This document shows positions 1 through 13,000 of a stretch of DNA of 64,000 nucleotides, piece after piece. The translations under genes and the position numbers were made by a program. Position 1 is the first letter of the stretch; each line of letters opens with the position of its first letter. The stretch is from Lophius americanus (Eukaryota > Chordata > Actinopteri > Lophiiformes > Lophiidae). The stretch spans positions 1,825,001 to 1,889,000 of the forward strand of contig JBBDHG010000011.1 in the NCBI GenBank assembly GCA_037951165.1, in the 5' to 3' direction. Under the pieces are notes generated by a model. That model was not told where the DNA came from. It saw nothing but the letters and a program-made list of their open reading frames with translations, and did no database searches.

Positions 1-94
1 ACCTTAACCTAATTGCTCTCTAATCTGCTTTTGTGTCTGTGTGTGCGTGTAACGTGTGTTAGAATTGCACCTCTTCAGCAACCTGAAACCTCCT

Positions 95-124
95 CACACA
101 CACCCAGACACACACACACACACA
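95..124. repeat. CA microsatellite
   Basis: Imperfect CA dinucleotide run with a CCAG interruption. The rest of 1-1080 is anonymous AT-rich DNA in which I see no gene. Confidence 0.8.
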
Positions 125-1084
125 GAGTCACGAGCCAACCCCCACAGCCTCCTGTAGACATTTACTATGCAATGGATGAAGGACCCTAATATGCTAAAAC
201 TGGGTATGCATTGGCCACCTCTCGCTGTAATTAAATTCAGTCATAATGAATCATAGCCTCTAATCCTAAAACTGGTTATATTTCCACAGGGAGGAGAAAT
301 GACCTATATGTGCAGGAATGGCTCTTAGTACAGACTTTCTCACACAAGGTTGCTTCTTGGCATCTGAAACCTTGACAGACACACACTTTGAGCTGTGTTG
401 TAGGTAACCGACTAACGTGAAGTGCTTATTACCATATCATTACTATTTATTTACATGTATCTCACATGGCACAAGAGTAAAATGAATTCAGGCAGCAGCT
501 TCAAAAGATTTATCTCATGTCATTTCATAGTACATCTTAATAATGTGTTCATATCTTTTTCTTTTTTCCTTTCTTTTATTAGGTTTTGTCCTGGTTTCAG
601 ATGATGCGTTGTGCCTTGAATAGCAATATGATGTGCAACGGCTCATTGCTCCTGAGAAGAATCTGTGCATAGAGGCAATTAGGATATTGTATGAGCCAGT
701 CATCAGACTAATGCTGGTGATTCACAACGGGGCCGCTGCACCTTTGCTCTTGAAGGTGTATTTTATCATTTGCAGACCATGTTGGTTGTGGCCCAAGATA
801 CTGTCACAGATTCATTTTGTAACAAAAAAAAGATACACTTGGCAGCAGAGGAATACAGAGATATTATGTTTTTTCTCTGCTTTGAATGGCCACAGACAGA
901 AGAAGGAATAGTGCATTGGCTCCAATGCATGGTAGCGCGTTAATTACGATTTCTATCTTTGTTGTGCAAGTTTGAATTGCCATCTTGAATTCATTACGGT
1001 CTTTTCTTCAGTTTAATTGCAGATAGTCGCTAATTGCATCATAAAATGTATAGGAGGTCTTTTCTTGCTGCTTGGTAACGAGCT

Positions 1085-1560
1085 TCAACTGTAAGCCAAG
1101 TGGTAATGGAAATAAAAGTTCATCTTGGCATTTTGCACAGTATGTTATCTCAAATTCTCTCCCATTCTCTTCTTTAAAAATGTGCGCCACATGACTTATC
1201 CTGTGTTTAATATGAACCAGGGGCAGCTTGGAAATGCAAAACCGTAAGGGGCCAGAACTGGAGCCCTGAGGGACACCATGGCTATTCAGAAAGTCCTTTT
1301 TGATATGTACGATTATTCGGCATCTCAAAGCATGTGAGGACTTACTGAACAGAATTATTTAACGTGATACGCCAAAAAAAATTCCCTAAAACCGTCAAAT
1401 AGTTTTTTGAAACCAAATGTTGAGCTAATCTAATAAGAAATTATTTTTTTACCATGAAATATAAAATTTCATCATGAAATGATTTGACAAGTTAGTTTTT
1501 TACACTGTTTAAAAACATGCTTGACCGAGCGATTTGTCATTTTACGGTAAAAGTAGAGCG
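1085..1560 (-). mobile_element. L2/CR1-like LINE reverse transcriptase fragment (decayed)
   Basis: The minus strand reads GVPQGSSSGPLRF followed by LPLVHIKHRIS. This is a decayed form of the reverse transcriptase block GVPQGSxLGPLLF...LPLG that precedes the catalytic YADD motif in L2/CR1 LINEs. YADD itself is absent. The same stretch with the same flanks recurs at 13945-14410 and 60630-60990, so the three belong to one family. Frame decay makes it non-functional. Confidence 0.7.
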
Positions 1561-1989
1561 TCTAAGGCAGTAAACTAATAAATGTCGCTCTAGCTCCTAG
1601 ACATGTCGCCTCAAAAAGGAGAAGCTTACAAGCCTTTTCAGTCTTCTGAAAATGAAGTCTGAGGAAGCAGGTGAAGAGGCAAAAGTCATAGCGGAGTACA
1701 GCACAACAGATAAAAGGAATTTTCGTTTAGCATGAAGTGCCAAATTGTTGATCTTCAATCGAGGTTAAGGTAGAGAGATACTTTTGAAAATGACTTGACA
1801 TTTATGGTCAAATGGCGTGGACGTCTTTTCTTATACAGTAAGTGCACTCTGCAAGTGTTCGGTTTGATACAACAGTACAACGTCAATATAAACGCAACAC
1901 ACGAGCGCGTATATTTATAGACAGTATGCTATAGAAGTGTTTGATTTAATAAAGTGATAACTTAAAAACTATTTCATGGGTCTATTTCA

Positions 1990-2440
1990 AAACAATATAC
2001 ACCCAGATCGACTTTGGCACGAGGAAGAACTGAACTGACTTTGGGAAAGGGTGGTCACGGATTTAAAATTTGAAAATGATCCATGGAATAGTTTTTGTGT
2101 TATGTCCAGAAAACATTAATATAACATGTATTTCTTAGAAAAAAAAGAGATCCCCTTAGATATGATCTTCTGGAGTGGAACACAGATTAACAGGTGAGAA
2201 ATGATGGCTCAAACCTTTTGGAAATAAAGCTCCCCCTGGTGTCGGAGGTATATGACCAACCTTTCCCAAAAACATTAGAGTTCTACCTCCCACTATGGTC
2301 CGCGTGGGTATAATATCTGAAAATGATAGATGGAATAGTATTTGAGTTATTACATTAACACAAAGGATTTCCGTCAGTGGACGCGGCAGCAACTCCATAA
2401 TATCCTTGAATTTTCGGTGATATGAATAGGAATTGCTTTT
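1990..2440 (-). repeat. R1 interspersed repeat, rearranged copy
   Basis: Part of the non-coding R1 family. At 2140-2440 the family's minus orientation is clear: the module, the 'cttcctcgcac' type block, the reverse of AACTCAAAAACTATTCC, and the terminal block with the CCATAATATCC motif. At 1998-2051 a short block runs in the opposite orientation, directly followed at 2058-2110 by minus-orientation sequence, so there is an internal inversion or an inverted junction of two copies. Confidence 0.7.
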
Positions 2441-4390
2441 GAGGTTGATGGTAATACCATTAGTTTTATATCTGGTCTTTGCATCGGGCGGGTTCATATT
2501 TTGGCAATAGTGAAAAGTCAAGGATCCGTTTGAATGAGTCATCCTCGGTGAAGCATGAATGTTTTTAGACTTAATTGTACATAAAGTTGTTGAGAGTGAC
2601 TGGAGGAATATTTGTTATTTAACTTTGTTGAAAGATGTTCCAGTAAAGGTGGAAGTTTAACAAACAAAGGATCCGACTACAATCAGAATCCAAGACCTCA
2701 ACCCTCCGTCCTCACTGAGGATGAAGGTGTGGCTTAAAAATCATTATGTCTTTATTGAACAAATCTAACCCCACTCATGTTAGCCATTTTGGACTTTGAG
2801 AGCCCAAGGCTGACTCATAAAAACACAATCAAAGTAATTGTATTGGATGTATCTGCTGGATGGATCTATTCTGTTTCTTTTCAATCTCCTACCCCAAAGC
2901 ATTCGTTTAATTTCAGGGACAACTGGGATAAGTGGATCTTAGCCTTTTAGAAATTATCTAGAGGTCTATTTTCATTCTCATACTGCCAATCGTTTTTTTT
3001 TTCCTTCTACGACCATCGAAAATCAAGGACATCCTTTAGCCAGCAGGGTACTGGCGGCAACTACGAAGGGTAACACATGATCCACTCCAGCAACTTTGGA
3101 TGGGAACAGCCAAAAGAATTACAAGTTATATGTACTTACACTGTTGTGCGACTTATTAATACATTTATTATTTAGCATGAAAACTTTTTTTTTTTTTTCA
3201 TCAGCTAGGTCCCGTTCCCAGGATGACAGAGGAGTAATAGGGTCAAGCATAAGAAGAATTTTTTTTTCATATTTTATTTAGAGAAACACTTGGAAATGTC
3301 AAGGATAAAGCCAATCTAAATCAGAGGAGAATTTTTATTTTTTTTATTTTAGATTTCAAGAATGAAGTTGGAAATGTCTGGAATGAGAATGAACTTGACA
3401 TTTAAACATTAAAGTCAACCTTTTAAGACAATATCAAACTGCTCGTTTGACTGCTTTAAAAAAATGCCTCGAGTAGATGAATTGCTGACATTGTAGTTCA
3501 GAATCGGTTTTAGTTTAGCTCTTGAACACTGTAATAAAAAAAGACACACTAAAAAAAAAGCGTGTGAGAGGTTGCCGCATCCGTGCAAACTGAAATAGCA
3601 GGTAATGGACAAAGGCAAGGATATCGATGCTTGAACCCTGCCTATGATTCAAGGAGGTTTATGTTTTTATCACAGGACAAAATAGGACAATTGATCAAGT
3701 AGTTTGATCCTGAAGATGTGACGCTCAGGCGGTCGTGGCGGCTAAGGTTCAGCAATGACCACAACAAAAGTCCTAACGCGTTGTGGCATGTGGACTCGTG
3801 TCATAACCTGAAGCCATGCTTGCTTGGGCGGAAGCCCGGAGCGACTGCACCCTGAAAGAGGCACAGAAATGCTCGAAATGCAAAATGGAAAAAAAAAACC
3901 TTCCTTAGATTTAATTCGACTTCATTCTTGACTTTTCAACTTTATTCACGAAAGGAAATATGAAAAGAAAATCTTGCTCCCCTCATTTTTTTTCCTAATG
4001 CGTAGCCCTGATACTCTTACAGGACGTTTATTCATCTCTTCTAAGGGTTAGTCTAAAGTTTATTAAAGTGAATGGATAAATACTAATATTTATATTGCGG
4101 CGGTGCTTGCGGCTCTTCATTCACACTATTGCGGTATTGCTATTGCAGTGCATTCTGGGATATGTAGTATCTGTGGTGACTGTGCTGTATACCTGAAGGT
4201 CAGTTTTTTATATGAGTTTGATATTGTGTCACGGGTTTGATAAAATTGTGCGGGTCGTGACTTTGAGTATGCCCTAACGAATACAGGCATTTTATTCCAA
4301 TCCTTAACTCGGTGCTGGTGGGCCTGAAGTAACCCCAGCAGATTTTGTTTTTCTGCAATAACATCAAAGTACTGTTAGATGCAGAGATGG

Positions 4391-4393
<3 letters not shown>
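2441..4393. other. Unassigned non-coding DNA
   Basis: No gene. Around 3012-3050 there is a short block resembling the R1 5' end. The stretch near 3720-3860 is more GC-rich than its surroundings but gives no recognisable product. The small frames here match no family I know. Confidence 0.4.

Positions 4394-4445
<52 letters not shown>
4394..4445. repeat. (AT)n microsatellite
   Basis: Uninterrupted AT dinucleotide run of about 26 units. It generates a spurious poly Tyr-Ile frame on the minus strand. Confidence 0.97.
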
Positions 4446-4447
<2 letters not shown>

Positions 4448-5636
4448 TTTTCTCAACAGAATAACTTGCCATTAAAAAAGAAGGAAGAGTGATTGTGTTT
4501 GAAAAAATTGGCTCGAAGTATTTACACTTTATTACGTCTCACCTCTGGTCGGTTGACCTGACCTGTTTTTGTTCTGTTGGGTGAACTGGTGAATTGGGTT
4601 GTTTCCCAGACAGGAGTAATGGGGTCCAATCCATCTCAGAAAAAACCCACAGTCCAGCCGACTCTAAATTTCCTGTATTGAATGGATGTTTTTCTCGATG
4701 TGTTTACAGGGTGGGACCAGGGTGGTTAATACAAAAAATCTCACGCTGGATGCCCCTCCTAAAATAATTAACTGCCGTATATACGACAGCTGTAATTCTA
4801 AATTATGGGCATCAGAGTTTGTTGATTTTAGTGTGAAATTTTTCAGACTGACATTGACAAGATAATTAAAGACCGGCTGAAAACATGCCGTCTCCGATTT
4901 GAAAGTGAAATTATAATTGAGTGCACTGGATCGTTAGAAGGTGATTTATGCAAATCAGCAGTTTCTGTGAGGGAAGCAAGTATACATCTGAAGTTTGAGC
5001 ATCCAGAGTAAAAACATACATATGTACCTGACTGGACTGACCTGTAAGAACTGTATTGAACATTCTGAAGATTTTGTTCAGAATTCAGATGGAAACAAAC
5101 ACCACATACAGAAAAGTTCAATTTAGCCGTTTTCATTCTAATACTTTTGGTAAGAGCAATGGTGTTCCAGTGTGAAAACAGTCTTGGAATAAGAGTATGC
5201 TGCATTGAACAGACATTTTATTAAAAAATAATATATATACAAAATTAGAAAGAAACAATAAGTATATTTGCAGACATTATGCTGACACACTATTTATGAA
5301 AGGTGACAGTTGCACATGCAGTTAGTGGATCTGAAGTTGCCGCTCTACTGTCTTTTTTGTCCTGGAGGAGCTATCCACTAATGTCTTTGGTTGACAAATG
5401 GACAAATGAGCCTTTCTAACGGCTGTGTTTACAAAGATGACCCTGCACCTCCTAGAAGAGTTCACGCTAGGAGGTTAAATGAGCCTTGTGTCCGGGAAAT
5501 GAGTCTTAGTTTTTGTCTGAAAGGAAAAATAATCTTGTTCTTCTGTTTTGTTCTGTTGTGTTCTATCAGTTTCTGCCTAACAACAGTATCTCAAAAAATA
5601 TGTCTTACTTTGTTAGCTATATAACAATTTAAACTA
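4446..5636. other. Unassigned non-coding DNA
   Basis: No gene recognised. Short frames on both strands lack family motifs and splice context. Confidence 0.4.
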
Positions 5637-5920
5637 TTGTTAGGCTGTCATCCCCGACAGAAAGTGTATAGTCCCAAATGTCCCCAATCCCCTGCGTTGT
5701 ACAAGAAATCACACTGATTGAACCCTTGAAAATAAATGTGAGGTTACGTCCACAGTATTTGTTGTAGGGTTTGCGTTGAGTAAAATATTATAAAACTTTA
5801 AATATTTTCTTGAGTCAATTCAAATGCACCAAATTCCTATTAAATCGGCCCAGCAGGGTTTAGAAATTATGGCCCGAAACATCTGGAGATAAAAAAATCA
5901 CCCCTAGTTTGGGATATACA
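5637..5920 (-). repeat. R1 interspersed repeat copy
   Basis: Minus orientation. Begins with the family terminus (GGCTGTCATCCCCGACA type), then CCCCAATCCCCTGC, GTACAAG, and the module with AAATCGG and AAATTATGGCCC. It fades out near 5920, lacking the far end. Confidence 0.75.
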
Positions 5921-7147
5921 TGTGTATGTGTCTTATTTTAAAATGATCGATGACATTGTTTTTAAGTTAACGCGCTACCACAAAGGAACCTTAGGTCAAG
6001 GTCCAACTAAAATGGTAAGCTCTGCAGGGAAATTTTGCAATGGAGGGAGGTCTGCCCTTAGCGGCAGCAAGTTTTATCCCCCCAAAAGGTCCAAACACTG
6101 GTGATGGTGGTGGTGGCCGATGATGCGATGATGAAAAATAAACTACAGACCCACGCATGCAAAAGAATACTCTTTCTAACTGAACTACAGCTAAAGTGTC
6201 ATATACTTTGGCGTTTTTTCCTGGTTGTATGACCCATCATTATCCATCAGAGGCTAGACTTTAATATAACATGTCATATTATATGACTTCTTTCTAGTAT
6301 GAATATTTAACACACAAGTAAGGTTGGACTCACGGGAGGGATCAGATAAAATCCTCTCGGCGGCTGAAGCTATGTTCGAGGGTGAGGAATTTGGGAGTTC
6401 CCATGATCTTCCTTCCCGTTTTAAGACATTTTAAGACATTATATCCGAGCTTTCAGCTACGATAACGTAAGACGTAAACTTAATTCCCAAGGGTGCGACT
6501 GGTTGGTACCCATGTAAAATGTAAATTCTATGTGCAAGACATATTATTTCACTCTATATAAAGAATTCAGCCATTTTTCCTCCTTTTGACAGAGCCTGAA
6601 TCCAGTTAACTCTAGTAGCTCCAGAGAAGTTTGAGGGACCTCTGTGAAGATATCCTGTTCTTGGAACCCAGCCCACTCATTTTCTATGGGAGAGATGAGC
6701 CCATAGTCTGAAGGAGCTAAATTATGCCGCGGGGCTGAGGTTATGCAAAGAATATGGAATGAGTCAGAGATGGATTGGGCAATGATCTAACGTTGTATTG
6801 AATTTGGCTCCTGGTATCTCTCAGAATAAAGAATGGAGTCAGGAGGATGTTTTACTCTTTTTCTCGGTACAGGACTAAATATATTCACTACGGGTGGGAT
6901 TGTGTACACATCAAAAGTCTTCCTTCCCAAAGGTCCTCTCATGATGGGCTTTAATAAGATATTTTATTGTTTGAAGTTGAACAGCTTGTTTGGCTTGTTT
7001 ATAATACCTTTGGATCCCAGCAGCCGTGTCGGAAGTGTAAAAATGATGGCATTATCCATGTTTTCTTCCTCACTTGCACAAGACTTTGGTTGCATTTCGT
7101 AATCCAGGTGGTCTTTTTCGTGTTTCCTTTGCTCCGTATTTGTATTG

Positions 7148-7235
<88 letters not shown>

Positions 7236-8035
7236 ATGTCATTGGTAGATGAGGGACATGCTTGTTCCTGATGATGCCGGAGCTACACAGAGAATGAAAA
7301 GGTGAATGGAATGTCGACACAATGTAGAGAGACTGGAATGCGAAGGTGCAAGAAGATAATCAGTGGAAGGAAGTCACGCATAACGCGGCCGCAGTCCTTG
7401 AACAAGTTTGCAATACCTACACAGGATTCCGTTAGTGGCGAGTGCACCTTTTTTCTCATTATTGAAGCAAGGAATTTGTAGTCTTGAGATGTTGTGATGT
7501 TGTGCATATTCAACCCATTCCACCCTCAAATGCAAGCAGCAGGAAGCCTTGGAAGAAAGCCAAAACTTTTCATCCCAAGCCGTATTTCATTGTGAGTTAG
7601 TATTTCTCCTTTCAAGGTCCCCGAGCATGAAGTTTCCATGCACATTTGATCCCAGACTTTATAGTGGATCTCATTCTTTTTCCGTCCTCATATAAACCAT
7701 CACCAATAGCATGTCCACCGCTGACATTGAGGCGTATAATACAAACCTGAGTCCTGTGACCGAGGCCTTGCTTTTGAAGTATCTGAAGAGAGTGAGTGAA
7801 GATTTGCTACAAGCCAGATGGAAATAATTGAATTTTAGATGGATTCAGTATTTTTTTTCTCTCTTTGTCTCGTTAATTATCTTGAGATTTTCTTGTGACC
7901 CCTCGGGCAGATCCCAACCTGATTAGTCAACTATTAGAATATGCAGCTGGTTTGATTGATTTTGTTTACTTTCTGTGGTAGTGGAGAATATATCTTTGTG
8001 TTTCTGGGTGTTTAGGTATAAACTAGTCAGCCTTT
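5921..8035. other. Unassigned non-coding DNA with one long AT tract
   Basis: No gene recognised. The frames around 6833-7320 are artefacts of the AT tract and of low-complexity DNA. Confidence 0.4.
7149..7235. repeat. (AT)n microsatellite
   Basis: AT dinucleotide run of about 85 bp with a single G near 7163. It encodes poly Tyr-Ile in both directions, which explains four apparent frames here. Confidence 0.97.
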
Positions 8036-8195
8036 GGATTATAACCACTGACCCGCTATTGTGAATGTCCCCTTTTTGCTATAAAACCAGCTCCAACCCG
8101 ATTAGGCATGGACTCCACAAGACCCCAGAAGATGTGCTCTGGCATCTGGCACCGAGACGTTAACAGAAGATTAAAGTCTTGTAGGTCGGGTTCAG
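8036..8195 (-). mobile_element. Tc1/mariner-like transposon remnant, 3' part
   Basis: The minus-strand complement matches a widespread fish Tc1-like element downstream of and within the end of its transposase: on the plus strand, ACCACTGACCCGCTATTGTG, then GGCATGGACTCCAC, then TCTGGCACC. It breaks off near 8195, and the expected continuation resumes at 9639, so the element was split. No intact frame. Confidence 0.75.
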
Positions 8196-8654
8196 ACTGC
8201 ACAATTCTAACCTCTTTTTAATACTATCCGATCCTTGCCAATTGTTAAGGAAGCCAAGCCAAAGCTTTTCGCTACTGAGGGGTATCACCAGGAAAACACA
8301 ATGATACACTTTCTTTTTATGTGAAACCACACATGGCGGTCAGACATCTTCCTTGCTTTGGACAATTAGTCCATTTATTTTCCTTTAAACAATAACAAAG
8401 CCTACCAATTACAACAATTATCCAACAAAAATATCAAACAAGTCACCAAAGCGTGGTTGGAGCATAGCTCTGGCGGTCAAAAACTTTTCCCCTTCCGGGT
8501 GGAACACCTGACTAAAACAAGATGGTTCCCATCTCTTATAGGTTGTGTGCTAATTAATGTAGCAATATTCACAATAAATCAAAACATGGATTTCGGCTCC
8601 TACACAAATTAATTCAATAATACTTGGTGTCAACTTTTCCACACTCTGACAGGG
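8196..8654. other. Unassigned DNA inside an interrupted Tc1-like element
   Basis: Lies between the two parts of the split Tc1-like copy and before the LINE tail. No motif recognised; it is probably part of the inserted material. Confidence 0.4.
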
Positions 8655-9110
8655 ACTATGGAAAAGAGGTGAGGAAGCGACTGCAGGCAGATTGGAGTGG
8701 GTGGAAAAGGATGTCAGAAGTTATCTGTGACAGAAGAGTAGCAGCAGGAGTGAAGGGGAAAGGTTTACACAAAATAGGTGGGAGCTGCTCGATGGTTTTC
8801 GATGGCTCTGACAAAGAGTCATGAGACAGAGCTGGAGGTGGCAGAGTTGAAAATGTTCAAATGTTCTTTGGGAGTGACAAGTATGGACAAGATAAGAAAA
8901 GAGCACATCAGAAGGACAGCCTAGGTTAGATGTCTATGGTACAAAGTAAGCAAGAGCAGATTGAGGTGGTTTGGACCAGTGAAGAGGAGGGATAGTGGAT
9001 ATATCGGTAGAAGGATGCTGGAGATGGTGCTGGCAGACAGGAGCAAGACCAAAGAGGAGATTTCTGGATGTGGTGGCAGAGGAAGAAGAGGTCTTTGCCG
9101 ATAAGTTCCC
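8655..9110 (+). mobile_element. LINE 3' tail with decayed ORF2 C-terminus
   Basis: Matches the 3' end of a widespread fish non-LTR retrotransposon. It has an AGAGGTGAGGAAGCGACTGC type start, a block near GAGCTGGAGGTGGCAGAGTT, then the C-terminal coding signature RPKRRFLDVVAEEEE in a plus frame from about 9046. The 5' truncation and stops are typical of dead LINE insertions. It sits inside a Tc1-like element. The exact clade cannot be fixed by eye. Confidence 0.75.
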
Positions 9111-9638
9111 TGCGTTTGGGTTCCAATATGGAAGCGACAAACGAAGATGGGCCCTTGAACTACGAAACGATGCACAAACAGTGGTGTGTCATCTGGCATG
9201 CTCCACAATGCCAGTCAGAAAAGTTTAGCAGCTTCCTAAGTTGCTTGACATATCTCAGCAGTAAGATGAGAGAGTGAACACAAGCATGAAAGCTAAGTAG
9301 ATCCAGGGATGTCATATGTTTAGGTGACAAAGGATGAAAAACAAAATCCACAATATCCTCGTTTCACGCCCAGGGACATGTCCACAGTCATTGATTCTTT
9401 TTATTGCCCTCTAAAAAGAAGCCTATAAAGAATCATAACACAGCTTCCAGAGCCGTCATGGAGGCACTTTCTCATTGATGTTACCTGACTCCATTTTGGG
9501 CAAAAAGTCGGGATCCAACTTCTGCAGTTGTCCGTTTTCCGAACAATATGCTTGCGGAAGTAATGGCATGGTACCATCTAATCTGAATCCAATCTTAAAA
9601 TGACCATCATGTTAGACAAAAAGATGTTCTATTATGAA
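9111..9638. other. Unassigned DNA between the LINE tail and the resumed Tc1-like element
   Basis: No gene or motif recognised. It may be further LINE 3' sequence plus other inserted material. Confidence 0.4.
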
Positions 9639-10060
9639 CATGGCGAAGGATCAGACTAGTTTGTCCAGCAATCCACCAATCGTGGATTGGCTTGAGAGCT
9701 GAGGCCCAGTGAAAGTGGCCGTCCAGATCCTCAAATCATTCCTGAAGTAGATTTGTTGAGTGGTGGGGTCCATTGTCCTGCTGAAAGAGGTCACCGTCAT
9801 TAGGTACTACTGTTCCCATGAAGGGTAGAACTTGATCTTCAAAGTAACCAACTTGAATGAAAGAAACTCAAGAGTTCCTTTTGTCAAACTGCCTCCCCCA
9901 GCCTGCCTTCTTCCCATAGTGCACCTTTGTTCCCCAGCTGTCAACAGGATGATGGAAACATTTTTGATACGTCCGATCAGACCACCTTCTGCTCTAAAGT
10001 ACTGTTTTCCAGCACATTTCTAACAGAACCAGCATGAACTTTTTCAACAATATAATAATG
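9639..10060 (-). mobile_element. Tc1/mariner-like transposon remnant, transposase catalytic region
   Basis: Continues the element that broke off at 8195. On the plus strand: CATGGCGAAGGATCAGAC, TTGTCCAGCAATCC, GTCCTGCTGAAAGAGG, GCCTTCTTCCCATAGTGCA, CAGACCACCTTCT and CAGAACCAGCATGAACTTTT, in the order found in the antisense of the transposase DDE region. Several deletions are visible and no frame survives. The N-terminal helix-turn-helix half is missing beyond 10060. Confidence 0.78.
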
Positions 10061-13000
10061 CCCCATGGTGAAGAAGATCCATTTATTGGCACTGTCATAT
10101 TTTTATTTAGATGTACAGCCCACAGCAGAAGTGATCTCCTGCCAAAGTTGCGAGTCAACAAAACTTTTTTGTTAAATTTGTGGTTTTACAGTCTTGTCTA
10201 CTAAACAGATCAACGGTCGGAGGAGCTGAAGGATAATTTAAGTCTCCACTAAAAACAGTGAACAATAGATGCCAGTCAGACATCAAACACTGGGAAATAT
10301 TGATGGAAAGATGAGACTTCCGTTACTTCCATTTGTTTTTGCACATACGATTGGAGAAAATAGTGATGATCATGATAAATAATTGCCTTAATAATTGCTT
10401 AATTCAGATAATTACAATACAAAATACAATTACGAGACACTTATACAATAATTGTTGACAGTCGTCCTTTTTCTTTTCTAGCTCTGACATGTTTACAGCT
10501 GCAACGTTCCAGTTGATCCAGGAGGCTTTGATGAACACCTAATCAATGTTTACCTTTACAAAAAGACAAACAATGCAAACACAAATGCTGTCTATCAAAT
10601 GTGAAGAATACTTTACTTCATTTCATATCTCAGTAATGTCAGCAAAGTCAGATATCTTTGAGATTTGGGTAAGACAGGACATGTAAGGTTGTTGATCGTG
10701 AATATTTTACTTCATCATAAATGTCTTAAATGTAGTGAGGGAACTACAATAGTCAACATCCATGTGTTCAACATCTATGTACATTTCCTTATTCATTTAT
10801 ACAACAAACCAGTCTTTCCTCAGATATTGGAGGAAATAGACTTTTAATAGATTGTGTAAATCCACCACACTGTTTTTGTCAAAATAATATAATATTTTTT
10901 ATATTGTTTGATTTTAAACTCGGGTACAACGTAAGCACCATTCATTAAAAATATATATAAACCTATACATATATATATAGAGAGAGAATTTTGAACAAGA
11001 GTTTCTAGCAGAAAAACACAGACAGAAATTTCAGGGAAAACTGTCTGTGCCTTACAGTAATATGTGCTAAAGGTGGCAAATTGTCTCATTTGTCTCAGGG
11101 CAGCGGCAGAATAAGCTATGGCCGCCTGTGAAGTTGCCTAGGGCTGCATCTTGCAAGAGGGGGGTAGGACATGGCTCAGGCATCAATTAATAAAAGTCTT
11201 AATGGTGACATTGCCGAGCGGTGTTCTATCGCTCTTGCAGCACCACATGTCAGTTATGATGAGAACATATAGGTCAATGAAGCTGGTCGGAGCTTGATTA
11301 CTGATTATTAGAACCTCTCTAGTTTGTGAGCAGACACGTTTCCTCCTGCAGAGAGGAATCCCACAGTTGGAGTTGTGAGATCGGGAGGCGCAGGACGGAG
11401 CGCAGCAGGTATTTCAACCATCGGAAGATGTGCAGACGGCTTTACCTGGATGGACCTGATGTCCATTTACGTCCTTATCTCTGTCTTCATCTAGTCATGA
11501 TTTGTCGTTCCATTCCCCGTCATATCATGTCTGCATGACGGGGTGTTTGCATATCAGACCAAAGCCCGATTTATCCCGTCAGTATGCGCCAGGATCCGAC
11601 AGACATTTAGAAAATATGCTCTCGGCTCGGTCAGGGAAAGCCCAAGTCGGGATCGGAGCAGAGAGGATCATGTTTTCATTATTCAATTTCCTGCTGCTAC
11701 ACCGCCCCTCCCATCTCCCATCACTGACTCTCTGCAGGAATTAACCACGAACTAAAGGGGAGCCTACTCCAACCAGTTTAATTGATCATGCTCACTTATT
11801 CGTACAATAATTTGATGCTGTGTTGTTTTCCGTGTTGTGACTCAAGGGAGACAATATTCCATTTTCTCTCCAACAGGTACTAATATTGGATTTAATTACA
11901 CATCATCATGATAATACGTGTAGCCTGCAGCAAAATTATTACAAGCTTAACACAAATTAGGTAATAGGTGACTCCATTAAAGATTTACTTTATTGACCAG
12001 AGCTTGAGCTCAGTGCATGGGCGATCCTAAGAATTTTTTTAATGCGTTGGCCTAGGACAAAGACTTAAATAGAGGTGACCACAACACACTGTTGATATTT
12101 GTGCACATCCTGCAGAATTTGTAATATATATTGATAATGTATATATTGTTTCAGAACCAAAGTGTGGTAATATTAACAATAACAAACAAATGGGATCCTT
12201 ATCTGAGCAACTTTTAAAGCTATTGAAGCTATTATTGAAAGGGATGTTGAACATTTGTGAAACATTTCTATGGTTTTACCCACATAAGGGTACTGTTACA
12301 CATCTACAGTCAACATGCATTATGGGTATTATAGTTTGTAATACTGTACATGTGGTGGTGTTGAATCAAAATATTGGCCCCTAACCAATAACAGTAGCAG
12401 ACTGATAACATAGACATCCAATAGAAAGCTCTGAATTAAATAAAAGGAGCTCCACTCCCCCTGGCTCCGCCCCTAACCCAGCCCATGATCATGTGAATAA
12501 ATCTTTGAATAAGAAAGAAATTGTGCTTGGATTTATTTCATCTCCTCAGATGTTTTTGTTTTATGTCGTAAAAATCCACTTATATGAAGAATATGAAAAT
12601 ATACATTGATGGTTTTTTACGTTTTTGCTGTAATGCATATCTTCACCTAGCTTCACTGCTTTGCTTCAATGTTGTAAACGCTCTCTCTTCAAATGTGCAT
12701 CACTTTTGCAGAAAAGTTCTGCAGTATTAAAATGTTCTGTACATTGAGAAGAAGCTGTTTAATGGTTCAGCCGCTCTGATCATTGAAAAGGCCTGGAGCG
12801 AAAAACATTCAATTACCTCTTTGGTCAAATAAATTGTATCCTTAGCAACCAAATGTGTTCGGGTTGAAAGAGGAACAGACTTGTGCATCACTGTCATGAG
12901 TTCAAGTGCACAATTACACCTTTAACAAGCTGGAATGAACATTTTTTCTGTAAAGCTATTCTTAAATGCATGTAATGGAAACAAAAAGGTTTTTTCTAGC

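Noticed and set aside
6964..7320. Overlapping frames around 7 kb with long Tyr-Ile runs
   Set aside because: They are translations of the AT dinucleotide tract in different frames; the same applies to 4200-4472.
8995..9228. 77-codon plus frame with RPKRRFLDVV
   Set aside because: As an independent gene it is rejected: it is the decayed C-terminus of a LINE ORF2 and is recorded as a mobile element.
9832..10023. Plus-strand frame of 63 codons in the Tc1-like region
   Set aside because: Antisense to the transposase, without its own support.
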